Positions 35,256 to 44,022 are shown, counted from the stretch's first letter. The stretch: 64,000 bases of DNA from Paraburkholderia sp. C35 (GCF_003121405.1 NZ_QBUY01000017.1:1-64000), one strand, 5' to 3'. A program made the numbers and translations. Notes: generated by a model not told the origin, from the letters alone.

Positions 35256-35352
35256 GAGCCGGCAACGTCCGAACTGCGTGCCTCGGCCTCGTTAAAGGGG
35301 CGCGCGTCTTTGAATCTACGAATCAACCTGCAATAGAAGAGGAAAACTGACC

Positions 35353-37245
35353 ATGGCACAAGAAACCATGAGCTTCCAGGCGGAAGTGAAACAGCTTCTG
35401 CACCTGATGATCCATTCGCTGTACAGCAACAAGGAAATTTTCCTGCGCGAGCTGATCTCGAACGCATCGGATGCGGCCGACAAGCTGCGCTTCGAAGCCA
35501 TCGAAAACAGCGCACTGTACGAAAGCGATCCGAATCTGCGCATCCGCGTGTCGTTCGACAAGGACGCGCGCACCATCAGCATCGACGATAACGGCATCGG
35601 CATGAGCCGCGACGAGGCGATCGCGAACCTCGGCACGATCGCGCGTTCGGGTACGAAGGAATTCTTCGGCAAGCTGTCGGGCGACCAGCAGAAGGACGCG
35701 GCGCTGATCGGCCAGTTCGGCGTCGGCTTCTACTCGGGCTTTATCGTCGCCGACAAGATCACGGTGGAAACGCGCCGTGCCGGTTTGCCGGCATCGGAAG
35801 GCGTGCGTTGGGTGAGCGGCGGCGAAGGCGATTTCTCGGTCGATACGATCGAGCGCGCGCAACGCGGCACGACCATCACGCTGCATCTGCGCGCGGAAGA
35901 AGACGAACTGCTGTCGTCGCACAAGCTCAAATCGATCATCCAGAAGTATTCGGATCACGTCGCGCTGCCTATCCTGATGAAGAAGGAAGAGTGGGACGCA
36001 GAAAAGAGCGAGATGGTCGCGAAGGACGAAGACGAGACCGTCAACCAGGCGAGCGCGCTGTGGACGCGTTCGAAGAGCGACATCACCGATGAGCAGTACA
36101 AGCAGTTCTACCAGCATCTGTCGCACGATCATCAGGATCCGCTGACGTGGACGCATAACCGCGTCGAAGGCCGCAGCGAATACACGCAGCTGCTGTACGT
36201 GCCGGCGCACGCACCGTTCGACATGTGGAACCGCGATCATCGCGGCGGTCTGAAGCTGTATGTGAAGCGCGTGTTCATCATGGACGACGCCGAGCAACTG
36301 CTGCCGTCGTATCTGCGTTTCGTGAAGGGCGTGGTCGATTCGGCTGATCTGCCGCTGAACGTGTCGCGTGAATTGCTGCAGGAAAGCCGCGATGTGAAGG
36401 CGATCCGCGAAGGTGTGACCAAGCGCGCGCTGTCGATGCTCGAAGAACTGGCGAATTCCGAAGAAGCCGCTGAGAAAGAAAAGTACACGACGTTCTGGAA
36501 GGAATTCGGCCAGGTGCTGAAGGAAGGCATCGGCGAAGACTTCTCGAACAAGGAGCGCATTGCGAAGCTCGCGCGGTTCGCATCGACGCATAACGATTCG
36601 GCCGAGCAGACTGTGGCGCTGGCGGATTACGTCGCGCGCATGAAGCCCGAGCAGACGGCGATCTATTACGTCACGGCAGATACGTACACCGCCGCAAAGA
36701 ATAGCCCGCATCTCGAAGTGTTCCGCAAGAAGGGTGTCGAAGTGCTGCTGCTCACGGATCGAGTCGATGAATGGATGCTGTCGTTCCTCAACGAGTTCGA
36801 TGGCAAGCCGCTGCAAAGCGTCGCGCGCGGCGATCTCGATCTCGGTCAGTTGAACGATGAAGAGAAGCAGGCGCAGGAGAAGGTCGGCGAAGAGTTCAAG
36901 CCGCTCGTCGAGCGCATGAAAGAAGCGCTCAAGGACAAGGCGAAGGACGTGCGTCTGACGTTCCGCCTGACGGATTCGCCGTCGTGCCTCGTTGCCGATG
37001 AGGGCGATATGAGCGGCTATCTGCAGCGCATGCTGAAGGCGGCGGGGCAGAACGCGCCGAGCTTCCATCCGATTCTGGAAGTGAATCCGGAACACGCGCT
37101 GGTGAAGAGCCTGAGCACGGACAACGCGAATTTCGATGACTGGTGTCATCTGCTGTTCGATCAGGCGCTGCTGGCGGAAGGCGGATCGCTGGAAGATCCG
37201 GCGAGCTTTGTGAAGCGGACTAATGCGCTGTTGTTAGCGCGTTAA
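35353..37245 (+). CDS. htpG: Molecular chaperone HtpG (bacterial Hsp90)
   Basis: 630 residues, normal length. N-terminal ATPase: [36 protein letters not shown] with the Mg-binding Asn, [12 protein letters not shown], and [11 protein letters not shown]. The middle domain keeps the catalytic Arg region [19 protein letters not shown]. The C-terminal dimer domain ends without an MEEVD tail, as usual in bacteria. GAGGAAAACTGACC precedes the ATG. A sigma-32 promoter stands upstream and a strong terminator follows. Confidence 0.98.
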   Translation: MAQETMSFQAEVKQLLHLMIHSLYSNKEIFLRELISNASDAADKLRFEAIENSALYESDPNLRIRVSFDKDARTISIDDNGIGMSRDEAIANLGTIARSGTKEFFGKLSGDQQKDAALIGQFGVGFYSGFIVADKITVETRRAGLPASEGVRWVSGGEGDFSVDTIERAQRGTTITLHLRAEEDELLSSHKLKSIIQKYSDHVALPILMKKEEWDAEKSEMVAKDEDETVNQASALWTRSKSDITDEQYKQFYQHLSHDHQDPLTWTHNRVEGRSEYTQLLYVPAHAPFDMWNRDHRGGLKLYVKRVFIMDDAEQLLPSYLRFVKGVVDSADLPLNVSRELLQESRDVKAIREGVTKRALSMLEELANSEEAAEKEKYTTFWKEFGQVLKEGIGEDFSNKERIAKLARFASTHNDSAEQTVALADYVARMKPEQTAIYYVTADTYTAAKNSPHLEVFRKKGVEVLLLTDRVDEWMLSFLNEFDGKPLQSVARGDLDLGQLNDEEKQAQEKVGEEFKPLVERMKEALKDKAKDVRLTFRLTDSPSCLVADEGDMSGYLQRMLKAAGQNAPSFHPILEVNPEHALVKSLSTDNANFDDWCHLLFDQALLAEGGSLEDPASFVKRTNALLLAR

Positions 37246-37267
37246 TGCGGTAGAGCATTGCTGAAAA

Positions 37268-37293
37268 AGCCTGGCTGCGTGCCAGGCTTTTTT
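37268..37293 (+). terminator. Rho-independent terminator of htpG
   Basis: The 8-bp stem agcctggc/gccaggct (37268-37275 with 37281-37288), flanked by A and T runs (T6 at 37288-37293), lies 23 bases after the htpG stop. Confidence 0.92.
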
Positions 37294-37403
37294 GTTTGCG
37301 AGGCAAATTATTGATGTAGATCATGGTTTGTTCGTTAGATCTGCACACCGCAACCCGGATCATATAGGCTTGGCATGTTGTCCCCTATGGATTACACTTG
37401 CCA

Positions 37404-37703
37404 ATGACGAGTATCCGCACCACCGAAGTTTTTGACCACTGGTTCGTTCGCATTCGTGATCTGCGCGCTCGCGTACGGGTGCAGGCTCGGATCGACAGGC
37501 TTGCGATGGGGAATCCGGGCGACCACAAGAGCGTCGGTGGGGGAGTCCAGGAAATGCGGATCGATTACGGTCCGGGATATCGCGTCTATTACACGCAGCG
37601 CGGCGCGGTGTTGGTCGTTCTCTTATGCGGTGGTGACAAGACGTCCCAGCAGGCCGATATTGCAGAAGCCAAAGCGCTCGCTGCGAATCTCGATATGGAG
37701 TAA
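37404..37703 (+). CDS. RelE/HigB-type addiction module toxin
   Basis: 99 residues from ATG 37404. It matches the putative addiction module killer group (TIGR02683 type): FDHWFVRIRDLRARVRVQARIDRL, MGNPGDHKSVGGGVQEMRIDYGPGYRVYYTQRG and VVLLCGGDKTSQQADI. These are RelE-fold proteins thought to cut mRNA on the ribosome. The antitoxin gene starts 3 bases after the stop. Confidence 0.88.
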   Translation: MTSIRTTEVFDHWFVRIRDLRARVRVQARIDRLAMGNPGDHKSVGGGVQEMRIDYGPGYRVYYTQRGAVLVVLLCGGDKTSQQADIAEAKALAANLDME

Positions 37704-37706
37704 ACC

Positions 37707-38000
37707 GTGTCCAAAACCAAGACAACCGAGTGGGATTCCGCCGAACATCTTCGAACCGAAGAAGAAATGGCGGCCTACCTTGACGCATGCCTGGAAGAGG
37801 CCGGCGATGATCCGCGGTTCATCGCCCATGCTCTCGGCGTGATTGCGCGCGCACGCGGCATGTCGCAACTGGCACGCGAGACGGGTGTGAAACGTGAGAG
37901 TCTGTATCGCGCGTTGTCGGGAGAAGGAAACCCGGAGTTTGCGACGATCTGGAAAGTAGTGCGAGCGCTCGGCATTCGGCTGCACGCGTCGACCACTTAA
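37707..38000 (+). CDS. HigA-type addiction module antitoxin
   Basis: 97 residues from a GTG start (37707), with GGAG 6 bases upstream. The C-terminal half is a Cro/C1-type helix-turn-helix (MSQLARETGVKRESLYRALS with GNPEFATIWKVVRALGIRL), matching the antidote group TIGR02684. It should neutralise the toxin and repress the operon. The toxin-first order is that of HigBA-like pairs. Confidence 0.88.
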   Translation: MSKTKTTEWDSAEHLRTEEEMAAYLDACLEEAGDDPRFIAHALGVIARARGMSQLARETGVKRESLYRALSGEGNPEFATIWKVVRALGIRLHASTT

Positions 38001-38073
38001 GATCGACGCGGCCTGCTTTGCAGAACGGAGCGCTATGCAGTCCTCGTTGGGCAGACTTTTGCGTATTCCAAAA

Positions 38074-38340
38074 TCAACGCTCCATCGAAGCCCGCTCATG
38101 CTGACGCACCTGCGCCAGCACCGAACCCGCCAGTTCTTTCGCCTCAGCGCAGGCTTGTTTATCGGCAAGCACATGACCGGCAACCTTGCCGATCCGCTCA
38201 CTCGTATGTTTGCTGGTGTGATGCTGCGCGAGCGCAGAACCCGCGAGTTCCTTTTCTATCGCGGACACATCCGCGCGTTTCAATACGATAGCGGCGAGAT
38301 GCGCGATATGGTCCGAGGTGGCTTTATCGTGAGCGGTCAA
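38074..38340 (-). CDS. Small helical hypothetical protein with TTG start
   Basis: 88 residues. There is no ATG at the beginning; TTG (38338-38340) has AGGGAG 6 bases upstream and gives TAHDKATSDHIAHLAAIVL. The sequence is helical and nearly repetitive: KELAGSALAQ in the first half returns as KELAGSVLAQ in the second, and HIAHLAAIVL compares with RIGKVAGHVL, so it may be an internal duplication. The frame is open far upstream, but that part is antisense to ubiC. It looks like the small general-stress-type proteins common in this group. Function unknown. Confidence 0.65.
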   Translation of the reverse strand: MTAHDKATSDHIAHLAAIVLKRADVSAIEKELAGSALAQHHTSKHTSERIGKVAGHVLADKQACAEAKELAGSVLAQVRQHERASMER

Positions 38341-38514
38341 CTTGAACTCCCTTGAGGATGAATGGTGGGCGAGCGCGATGAATCGCGACACGCGCTGGTC
38401 ATCTTCATCGTTCCCCGTGCGCGCGGATTGCCGAAAATGCTGAAACGCACGACGGCCCCGTCTGCAAGTGCGCGCGATCTGTCCGTCTGAAAGGCTCGCG
38501 TTTTCGGCGCGCCC

Positions 38515-38520
38515 TATAAT
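38515..38520 (+). promoter_or_regulatory. -10 element directly before ubiC
   Basis: A perfect TATAAT ends 7 bases before the ubiC ATG, so transcription would begin at or next to the A of the start codon. The -35 region is poor. See the finding on a leaderless transcript. Confidence 0.45.
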
Positions 38521-38527
38521 GCGGGCC

Positions 38528-39205
38528 ATGCCCATCCGTTTCGATGCAGCCGACGCGCACTGGCGCGTCGCGCCCCTTGCAGGCTTTTCGCCTGACCAGA
38601 AAGACTGGCTCACGCGCGGCGGTTCGCTCACCGCGCACTTGCGCACGCTTGGCGCTGTCGCCGTTCGCGTGACGCGCGAGGCCATCGATTTGCCTTTCGA
38701 TGACGAATACGCTGCGCTTGCTATAGCGCGACGCACGCCGGTGTGGGTGCGTGAAGTGGTGCTATCCGTCGATAACGCGCCGTTCGTTGCCGCGCACAGC
38801 ATCGTGCCGCTCACGCCCAGCACGGGCGTGTGGCAGGCGATGCGCCGTCTGCGCACGCGTCCGCTTGCCGAACTGCTGTACAGCGATAGCAGCGTGTCGC
38901 GTTCGTCACTGGTCAGCCGGCGCGTGACGGCGCGGCATCCGTTGTATCGGATTGCATCGAAAGAAACGGGCGATGCGCGCGTGCATACGCTTGCCGCAAG
39001 ACGCTCGGTATTCGAGCGATACGGCGAGCCACTGATGGTCACGGAAGTCATGCTGCCCGCGCTGTGGAAGCATCTCGCGATGCGTGACCACAAGCATGCC
39101 GCCGCGCACACCGTACCGCGCGATCACGGCCAGGCACTCGATCACACAGCATCACGCGCCGACAGCAACGCGAAACGCGTCGGCAAACAGACAGAGGCTC
39201 GCTGA
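38528..39205 (+). CDS. ubiC: Chorismate pyruvate-lyase
   Basis: 225 residues from ATG 38528. It turns chorismate into 4-hydroxybenzoate and pyruvate, the first step of ubiquinone synthesis, in the cytoplasm. Typical parts: [34 protein letters not shown] with the active-site Arg, LGxxLY-like [17 protein letters not shown], and [15 protein letters not shown] with the catalytic Glu. A charged tail of about 40 residues after the usual end is longer than in E. coli (165 residues). Its stop overlaps the next gene by one base. No ubiA is adjacent. Confidence 0.93.
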   Translation: MPIRFDAADAHWRVAPLAGFSPDQKDWLTRGGSLTAHLRTLGAVAVRVTREAIDLPFDDEYAALAIARRTPVWVREVVLSVDNAPFVAAHSIVPLTPSTGVWQAMRRLRTRPLAELLYSDSSVSRSSLVSRRVTARHPLYRIASKETGDARVHTLAARRSVFERYGEPLMVTEVMLPALWKHLAMRDHKHAAAHTVPRDHGQALDHTASRADSNAKRVGKQTEAR

Positions 39206-39678
39206 TGCTGCGCGGCTTTCCTCCCGTCGTTGCCGAGAGCACGCACACGCTGATACTCGGCAGCTTTCCTGGCGAGGCGTCGCTGGTCGCGACGCAGTAT
39301 TACGCGCATCCCCGTAACCAGTTCTGGCGTCTGCTGGGTGCAGTTATCGATGAGCCATTGCCTGAACTCGATTACCCGACGCGGCTCGAACGCGTGCTGA
39401 AACATGGCATCGGCGTGTGGGACGTGCTGGCGGCGTGCACGCGCGAAGGCAGTCTCGACGCAGCGATCCGCAATGCAACGCCGAACGATTTCGCCTCGTT
39501 TCGCGAGTACGCGCCGAACCTGAAGAAAGCGTGCTTCAACGGCAAGACGGCGGGGCGCTTCGCGCCGGTGATCGCCGAGGCGGGTTACACCACGCTCGTC
39601 TTGCCGTCGTCGAGTCCGGCGAACGCCATGCTGTCGTTCGAACAGAAATTGCAGGTCTGGCGCGAGATCATCGTGTGA
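39205..39678 (+). CDS. DNA-deoxyinosine/uracil glycosylase (UDG superfamily family 6, HDG type)
   Basis: 157 residues. Its start overlaps the ubiC stop by one base. Motif 1 is LILGSFPGEASL with a nearby ATQYYAHPRNQFWRLL, and motif 2 is VLPSSSPANAML, the SSPAN form seen in hypoxanthine-DNA glycosylases and related mismatch-uracil enzymes. It removes deaminated bases from DNA, opening base-excision repair. A decayed partial copy lies at 40534-40893 and another 3' fragment at 42633-42708, so this gene is a repeated insertion target. Confidence 0.88.
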   Translation: MLRGFPPVVAESTHTLILGSFPGEASLVATQYYAHPRNQFWRLLGAVIDEPLPELDYPTRLERVLKHGIGVWDVLAACTREGSLDAAIRNATPNDFASFREYAPNLKKACFNGKTAGRFAPVIAEAGYTTLVLPSSSPANAMLSFEQKLQVWREIIV

Positions 39679-39684
39679 TGCGCG

Positions 39685-40380
39685 TCAAACGGCGAGCGCA
39701 TCCAGTTCCGCATAAGCGCGATTCAGCCATACCTTGACGCGCTGCCGCTCCAGCAAGCCAAGCCCTGTCGCCGCGCGGTCGGGATGATTGACGGCTGCCC
39801 AGAAGCTGGCGCTCTGCCGGTCGATCTTCTGCATGGTCGTATCGGGCAGGCGGCGCAGCGTCATCACGCTGGCGCCCAGTGACTCGGCCCGCTCACGCTC
39901 GCCGGACGCCTCCAGAATCTCGAAGCGTTCGCCGCGAACTTCATTCAGCACGATGACCAGCTTGATCCGTCCGCCGAACTGATCGAGCCATTGCCGCAGC
40001 AGATCGACCGAATCGCGTCCGCTGTCCATGACGTGCCACCAGGTCAGCGTGAGCCCATGCTCGCTGGCGAAAGCAAACACGTCGGCATCGTCGAGCCATG
40101 TTGCGAGCGACGCCTGGGTTTGCGCCGCGAGATCGACCACGACGCGGCGCTCGGGATCCTCGACGGCTGCTTCCATGACGGGATCGAGGCTGTCGTGCTG
40201 ATCGAGCACGGCGGGTGCGGCGTAATCGGCATAGAACCGCAGCAGCGCGCCATGGGATCGGTCGGTATCGAAGCCCACGAACGGCGTGCCCCGATCGATG
40301 AAATACTGCGCCAACAGGCGCGCGACGAGCGATTTACCGACACCGCCTTTTTCACCGCCAATGAAATGAATATGACTCAT
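39685..40380 (-). CDS. ParA/MinD-like ATPase (KGGVGK family)
   Basis: 231 residues from ATG 40378-40380. The N-terminus has the deviant Walker A GGEKGGVGKSLVARLLA and the FVGFDTDRSHG strand; a VVDLAAQTQ strand stands for Walker B. The rest (DVFAFASEHGLTLTWWHVMD, VIVLNEVRGERFEILEA) fits SIMIBI ATPases used to position plasmids or proteins, or in mobilisation. There is no ParB partner. It is convergent with the glycosylase gene (6 bases apart) and lies between that gene and its decayed copy, so it may belong to an integrated element. Confidence 0.8.
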   Translation of the reverse strand: MSHIHFIGGEKGGVGKSLVARLLAQYFIDRGTPFVGFDTDRSHGALLRFYADYAAPAVLDQHDSLDPVMEAAVEDPERRVVVDLAAQTQASLATWLDDADVFAFASEHGLTLTWWHVMDSGRDSVDLLRQWLDQFGGRIKLVIVLNEVRGERFEILEASGERERAESLGASVMTLRRLPDTTMQKIDRQSASFWAAVNHPDRAATGLGLLERQRVKVWLNRAYAELDALAV

Positions 40381-40533
40381 GCTTACGGATCCCGTAGGGT
40401 GGAGTGGTGTGATCGAAACCGACACTAGCAGTTTTCTGTGCCGTGACGGTGAAACACGCCGCGTCGAAAACCCATGCGTGCGTGGCAGCATGCTGTGTGA
40501 GCGGCAAGGGTGTCAAACTGGACAAAATACCTG

Positions 40534-40893
40534 CCCGTTGTGGCGTCTGCTTGGTGCGGTGATTGGGGAGCCGCAGCCCGAATCCGACTACCCGACGCGG
40601 TTAGGACGCATGCTGAAGCAGGGCGTCGGCGTGTGAAACGTGCTGGTGGCGTGCACGCGCGAAGGCAGTATTCGACACGGTAATCTGCAACGCGGGGCCG
40701 AACGACTTCGCTTCGGCCCGCGATTGCGCGCCGAACCTGAAGAAGATGTGTTTCAACGGTAAGACGGCGGGGCGCTTTGCGCCTGCGATCGTTGAGGCGG
40801 GCTGCGAAACTTTAGTGCTGCCGTCGTCCAGTCCCGCGAATGTCATGCTTTCGTTTCGACCAGAAATTGCGCGTCTGGCGTGAGATCACGTAA
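40534..40893 (+). pseudogene. Decayed partial copy of the DNA glycosylase gene
   Basis: This stretch aligns base by base with 39309-39678 of the intact gene, from cccgt...tggcgtctgctt to the final gtctggcgtgagatcac. The Trp codon in GVWDVL has become TGA (40634-40636), a one-base shift follows GAAGGCAGT, and another breaks TCGTTCGA into TCGTTTCGA. The first third of the gene is missing. The many silent differences mean it is an old or foreign copy, not a fresh duplication. Confidence 0.88.
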
Positions 40894-40942
40894 TTGTTGC
40901 GAGCTAGAATCGAACCCCACTCGCCAGCGCCCGTTCTCACGA

Positions 40943-41461
40943 TCAGTAACCGATCACAAGAATTCCTTTTAGAGGAAGCTTCATTCGGTTGCTCGCGTAC
41001 ATCGTTTCAAAAAAATTGACAACGCGTTCGAAGTCCCGATTGTTAGCGCCGGCCGCTTCATAGACGTTGCGGACAGCTATTGCCAGATAGTCCACATCGT
41101 CCATCATGCAGGCTTGAAACAGGTCTTTCAGAAACTGCTTATTAATCACTGCTCGACCAGCCTCTACCTCAACTAGTAGCTTTTCCTCCACATGATGGGC
41201 GTCTGCTTCAAATGCTTTCGCAATTCGGCCGTTGTTTCCATAAAGCACTGGAACGTGGATCTTGTCTGCTTTCTTTATTCCCGTTTCAACGCGAAACCCC
41301 AATTCTGCAAGTTGAGGTGCGATGTGTCCCAGTACGTCGTTGCTTGGTAGCGTGTGTTCAGCCGACGTGATGCGCGGGTGGGCGCTTTGGAATGCTTTAA
41401 CCACGTCTAGTGCCAAGTTTGTCGGTCGGTCGGATCTCGGGAAGTAGGCCCAATTCACCAT
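40943..41461 (-). CDS. Unrecognised protein with possible PD-(D/E)XK nuclease site
   Basis: 172 residues, with lower GC and different codon use from the neighbours. The region FEADAHHVEEKLLVEVEAGR gives D87, ten residues, then E98-V-E100, like the active site of BglII-type and related restriction endonucleases; a helix (INKQFLKDLFQACMMDD) and a strand (YLAIAVRNVY) follow as in that fold. No helix-turn-helix, signal or membrane segment is seen. It lies 97 bases downstream of the GIY-YIG gene on the same strand. A restriction or defence role is plausible but not shown. Confidence 0.6.
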   Translation of the reverse strand: MVNWAYFPRSDRPTNLALDVVKAFQSAHPRITSAEHTLPSNDVLGHIAPQLAELGFRVETGIKKADKIHVPVLYGNNGRIAKAFEADAHHVEEKLLVEVEAGRAVINKQFLKDLFQACMMDDVDYLAIAVRNVYEAAGANNRDFERVVNFFETMYASNRMKLPLKGILVIGY

Positions 41462-41558
41462 CTGTTTTTTCGTCGCAAAGCCGAGTAGTGGAATAATCGC
41501 AAAGCGCAGATTACGGTGTGTGATCTACCCCTACGAGCTGGATCAGCAAAACGCAAAC

Positions 41559-42458
41559 TCAGTTAATTAATGCTGCATCCTCGACTTCCTTCAAGGTCTT
41601 TCCTTCGGGGGTCTTCCAACTTTGCGGGCCACTCCTTGATGTCCCAGCGACCAGCGCCGCTGCGTAGGTGGAAGAGCTGAGAAGAATGTCCGCGGCAGCA
41701 ATCATGCGATCTCCATCGATTTGCAATGAGCCTTCGTTTAGCAAATGCGCCTTAATCGAGCTGAGCTTTCCCGGAAGACTTTCCGTATGCGTGCGAGAGA
41801 GTTGCGAGCCTTTCTTTAGAACAAAACCTTCATCCGTTTGTGCGCCATAAGCCACAAAATTATTCACTCGAAATACCAGATCTGACGTCGTAGCAGAGGC
41901 ATTGGTCGCCGGCGATGCTTCATCATCCGCAATCGAGATGTTGCTGTGGCGCAGGATCGGTTCAAGAATTGGATAACCCAAGATTCCTAGCACCATTCTG
42001 ACATTCTCGATGAACTCACTCATAGCGTCACGATCCGCTCTTGGGAGACCCGATTCGGGCGGGGTGTTGCCGTTTTGAAGCTGATAGCGGTCCGCGCGCT
42101 TCGACAACGTAACCAAAGACGATTCAAGGTATTTGATGTGCGCTTTCGTCAAGTTCTCGTCTTTACTAGTAAATATCACAACCTCGTTCCAGAAGTCTTT
42201 TGCGCGATCGTGATTGGTCAAACGTTGTGTGACGCTTTCCGACTCGCCTATGTATGCGACAGGTTTTGTATCGCCAAAGCGACCCTCGAAAAGAAAGTAC
42301 ACGCCCGGTTTGGATGCTTCGGGCCAATTGGTCAGCTCGCTGAGTCGGTTGCGAGGACACGCGATCGCATGTCCTGTCCAATTCACCAATTCAGCGTAGC
42401 GGATTCCAGTGACGGTTGCGTCAGCGAGATAGACGCGGATCGATTTGCCGAGCGGCAT
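41559..42458 (-). CDS. GIY-YIG nuclease family protein with DUF4357 domain
   Basis: 299 residues, with GGAG 5 bases before the ATG. The GIY-YIG core is GVYFLFEGR (GVY in place of GIY), then VAYIGESESVTQRLTNHD (YIG plus the catalytic Arg), and KYLESSL with the metal-binding Glu. The C-terminal 80 residues, with SRTHTESLP and the ending SWKTPEGKTLKEVE, match the DUF4357 domain often joined to GIY-YIG or to restriction-modification genes. GC is lower than around it. It is probably co-transcribed with the 172-residue gene downstream. Confidence 0.85.
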   Translation of the reverse strand: MPLGKSIRVYLADATVTGIRYAELVNWTGHAIACPRNRLSELTNWPEASKPGVYFLFEGRFGDTKPVAYIGESESVTQRLTNHDRAKDFWNEVVIFTSKDENLTKAHIKYLESSLVTLSKRADRYQLQNGNTPPESGLPRADRDAMSEFIENVRMVLGILGYPILEPILRHSNISIADDEASPATNASATTSDLVFRVNNFVAYGAQTDEGFVLKKGSQLSRTHTESLPGKLSSIKAHLLNEGSLQIDGDRMIAAADILLSSSTYAAALVAGTSRSGPQSWKTPEGKTLKEVEDAALIN

Positions 42459-42632
42459 GAGGTCTCCGGAGTTGCCGTTGTTCTACGATGGATGGCTACG
42501 AGTGATTGAGGCAGCAAAGTTGTGCCGCCTCGGACTGCGATTGGTAAATTCTACGGCATTCAGCACCCATGCGGCCGACGCTCGGATTTTGATGATGGCC
42601 CGGGCGCGCGAATTTGGGTTCGAGTCTCCAAG

Positions 42633-42708
42633 CCGACCGCCCACTCCCGCCAATGCTATGCTCTCGTTCGACCAAAAATTGCTTCTCTGGAACGACATCC
42701 TCACATGA
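42633..42708 (+). pseudogene. 3' fragment of a third DNA glycosylase copy
   Basis: The last 25 codons read SRPPTPANAMLSFDQKLLLW and on to NDILT-stop, matching SSSPANAMLSFEQKLQVWRE of the intact gene at 39205. The TGA (42706-42708) overlaps the ATG of the next gene in an ATGA junction. This is best read as the original end of the operonic glycosylase gene, cut off by insertion of the DNA to its left. Confidence 0.82.
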
Positions 42709-43622
42709 CGAAACTGATCAAGCGCGCTTCGGCCGAGGCACGCGCTTTCCGCAACAAGCAGACGGCTGCGCCGAAGCACTCCATTTCGCGCGCGAAAACG
42801 CGTGCGTCGCGTGACGAAGACGATTTCAGCGAAGTCGCGAAGGCATCGATGATCGACGCGCCGCGCAAGCCGCGTTTCGCGCCCGTGACATTCTCGGAAG
42901 AGGGCGGCGTGCGCTATCTGCACTTCGGCACGGAATGGGTGCAGGGCGCGATGCGTCTGTCGAAGCCCGATCACATCGAACTCGAATACGCACAGCAGAT
43001 GATGGCGTTTCTGCTGTTTCTCGAAACGCCGCAGCGCATCGTGCAACTCGGTCTCGGCACCGGCTCGCTGACGAAGTTCGCGCATCGGTTCCTGAAGCGC
43101 GCGCACGTCGAAGCCGTCGAACTGAATCCCGCCGTCGTGATCGCCGCGCGCACCATGTTCAACCTGCCCGCCGACGACGCCCGCCTCACCGTGCGCGAAA
43201 CCGACGCCTGGGAATTCGTCAACGACGGCGCGAACCACGGCACGATCGGGGCGTTGCAGATCGATCTGTACGATGCCACTGCGCGTGGCCCGGGGCTCGA
43301 CAGCGTCGCGTTCTATCGCGCGGCGCGTGCTTGCCTGACGCAGGCGGGCATCGTGACCGTCAACCTGTTCGGCGATCATCCGAGCTTCGTGCGCAACATG
43401 AAGCGCCTGAACGAAGCCTTCGATGGCCGCGTCGTCGCGTTGCCCGAAGTGCATGACGGCAACCGCATCGCCATCGCGTTCTCGGGTCCGGCTATCGATG
43501 TGCCGTTCAAGCAGTTGCTGGAGCGCGCGAAGCTGATCGAAGAAAAGCTCGCGTTGCCTGCCCGCAAATGGGTCAAGGGACTGCAGGAATCGACCGGTCA
43601 GAACGACATGTTCACGATCTGA
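42705..43622 (+). CDS. Spermidine synthase-like (aminopropyltransferase-fold) protein
   Basis: 305 residues from ATG 42705. A basic head of about 60 residues is followed by a Rossmann domain: VQLGLGTGSLTKFAHRFL (SAM-binding loop), VEAVELNPAVVIAAR with the acidic end of strand 2, and LQIDLYDATARGPGL, where polyamine synthases have DxxD. Substrate residues are not clearly kept, so it may be a methyltransferase-like relative instead of a true SpeE. It overlaps the truncated glycosylase fragment by 4 bases, suggesting an ancestral ubiC-glycosylase-synthase operon. Confidence 0.82.
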   Translation: MTKLIKRASAEARAFRNKQTAAPKHSISRAKTRASRDEDDFSEVAKASMIDAPRKPRFAPVTFSEEGGVRYLHFGTEWVQGAMRLSKPDHIELEYAQQMMAFLLFLETPQRIVQLGLGTGSLTKFAHRFLKRAHVEAVELNPAVVIAARTMFNLPADDARLTVRETDAWEFVNDGANHGTIGALQIDLYDATARGPGLDSVAFYRAARACLTQAGIVTVNLFGDHPSFVRNMKRLNEAFDGRVVALPEVHDGNRIAIAFSGPAIDVPFKQLLERAKLIEEKLALPARKWVKGLQESTGQNDMFTI

Positions 43623-43628
43623 TCTGCA

Positions 43629-43714
43629 TCGCGGCCGCGCAGTCACGCGGCCGCGAGCAACAACAAAGCGGCAAGCACAAGCAATAAGCCCCGCGCTGGT
43701 GCAACGCCAGCGCG
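43629..43714. terminator. Two tandem hairpins after the synthase gene
   Basis: The first has 11-bp arms tcgcggccgcg/cgcggccgcga (43629-43639 with 43646-43656). The second has arms cgcgctgg/ccagcgcg (43692-43699 with 43707-43714). Neither has a T run, so they are at best Rho-assisted stops. In 43623-44022 I see no gene. Confidence 0.4.
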
Positions 43715-43894
43715 CAACCGCCGCGCCTATCCCTGTAAGGCGTCACACGCGCATATCGCTCATACGGCGCCATCCAGCCAGCATCGCAGCGCGCCTCTGA
43801 ACGAAGCAGCGGACCTCTCTGCTTCCGTACCCGATCTCACACTCCGCGACGATTCGCCTATTGACAACACCGTTGCGTTTAGGGTCACCCCTGC

Positions 43895-43922
43895 TTGACC
43901 GGTCGTTCGCCCCTCCGATACT
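43895..43922 (+). promoter_or_regulatory. Possible sigma-70 promoter of the DUF3311-mctP operon
   Basis: TTGACC (43895-43900), 16 bases, then GATACT (43917-43922), giving a start near 43929 and a leader of about 95 bases. The boxes are fair but not strong. Confidence 0.4.
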
Positions 43923-44022
43923 CTTTCGATGCTTTCGGGGAGCCCGAGCTGCTATCCGCAGCGGGGTCCGTCGGCCCGTCAAGACACGGGACACAATTCA
44001 ATAAAAGGAAAGAGGAGACGTC

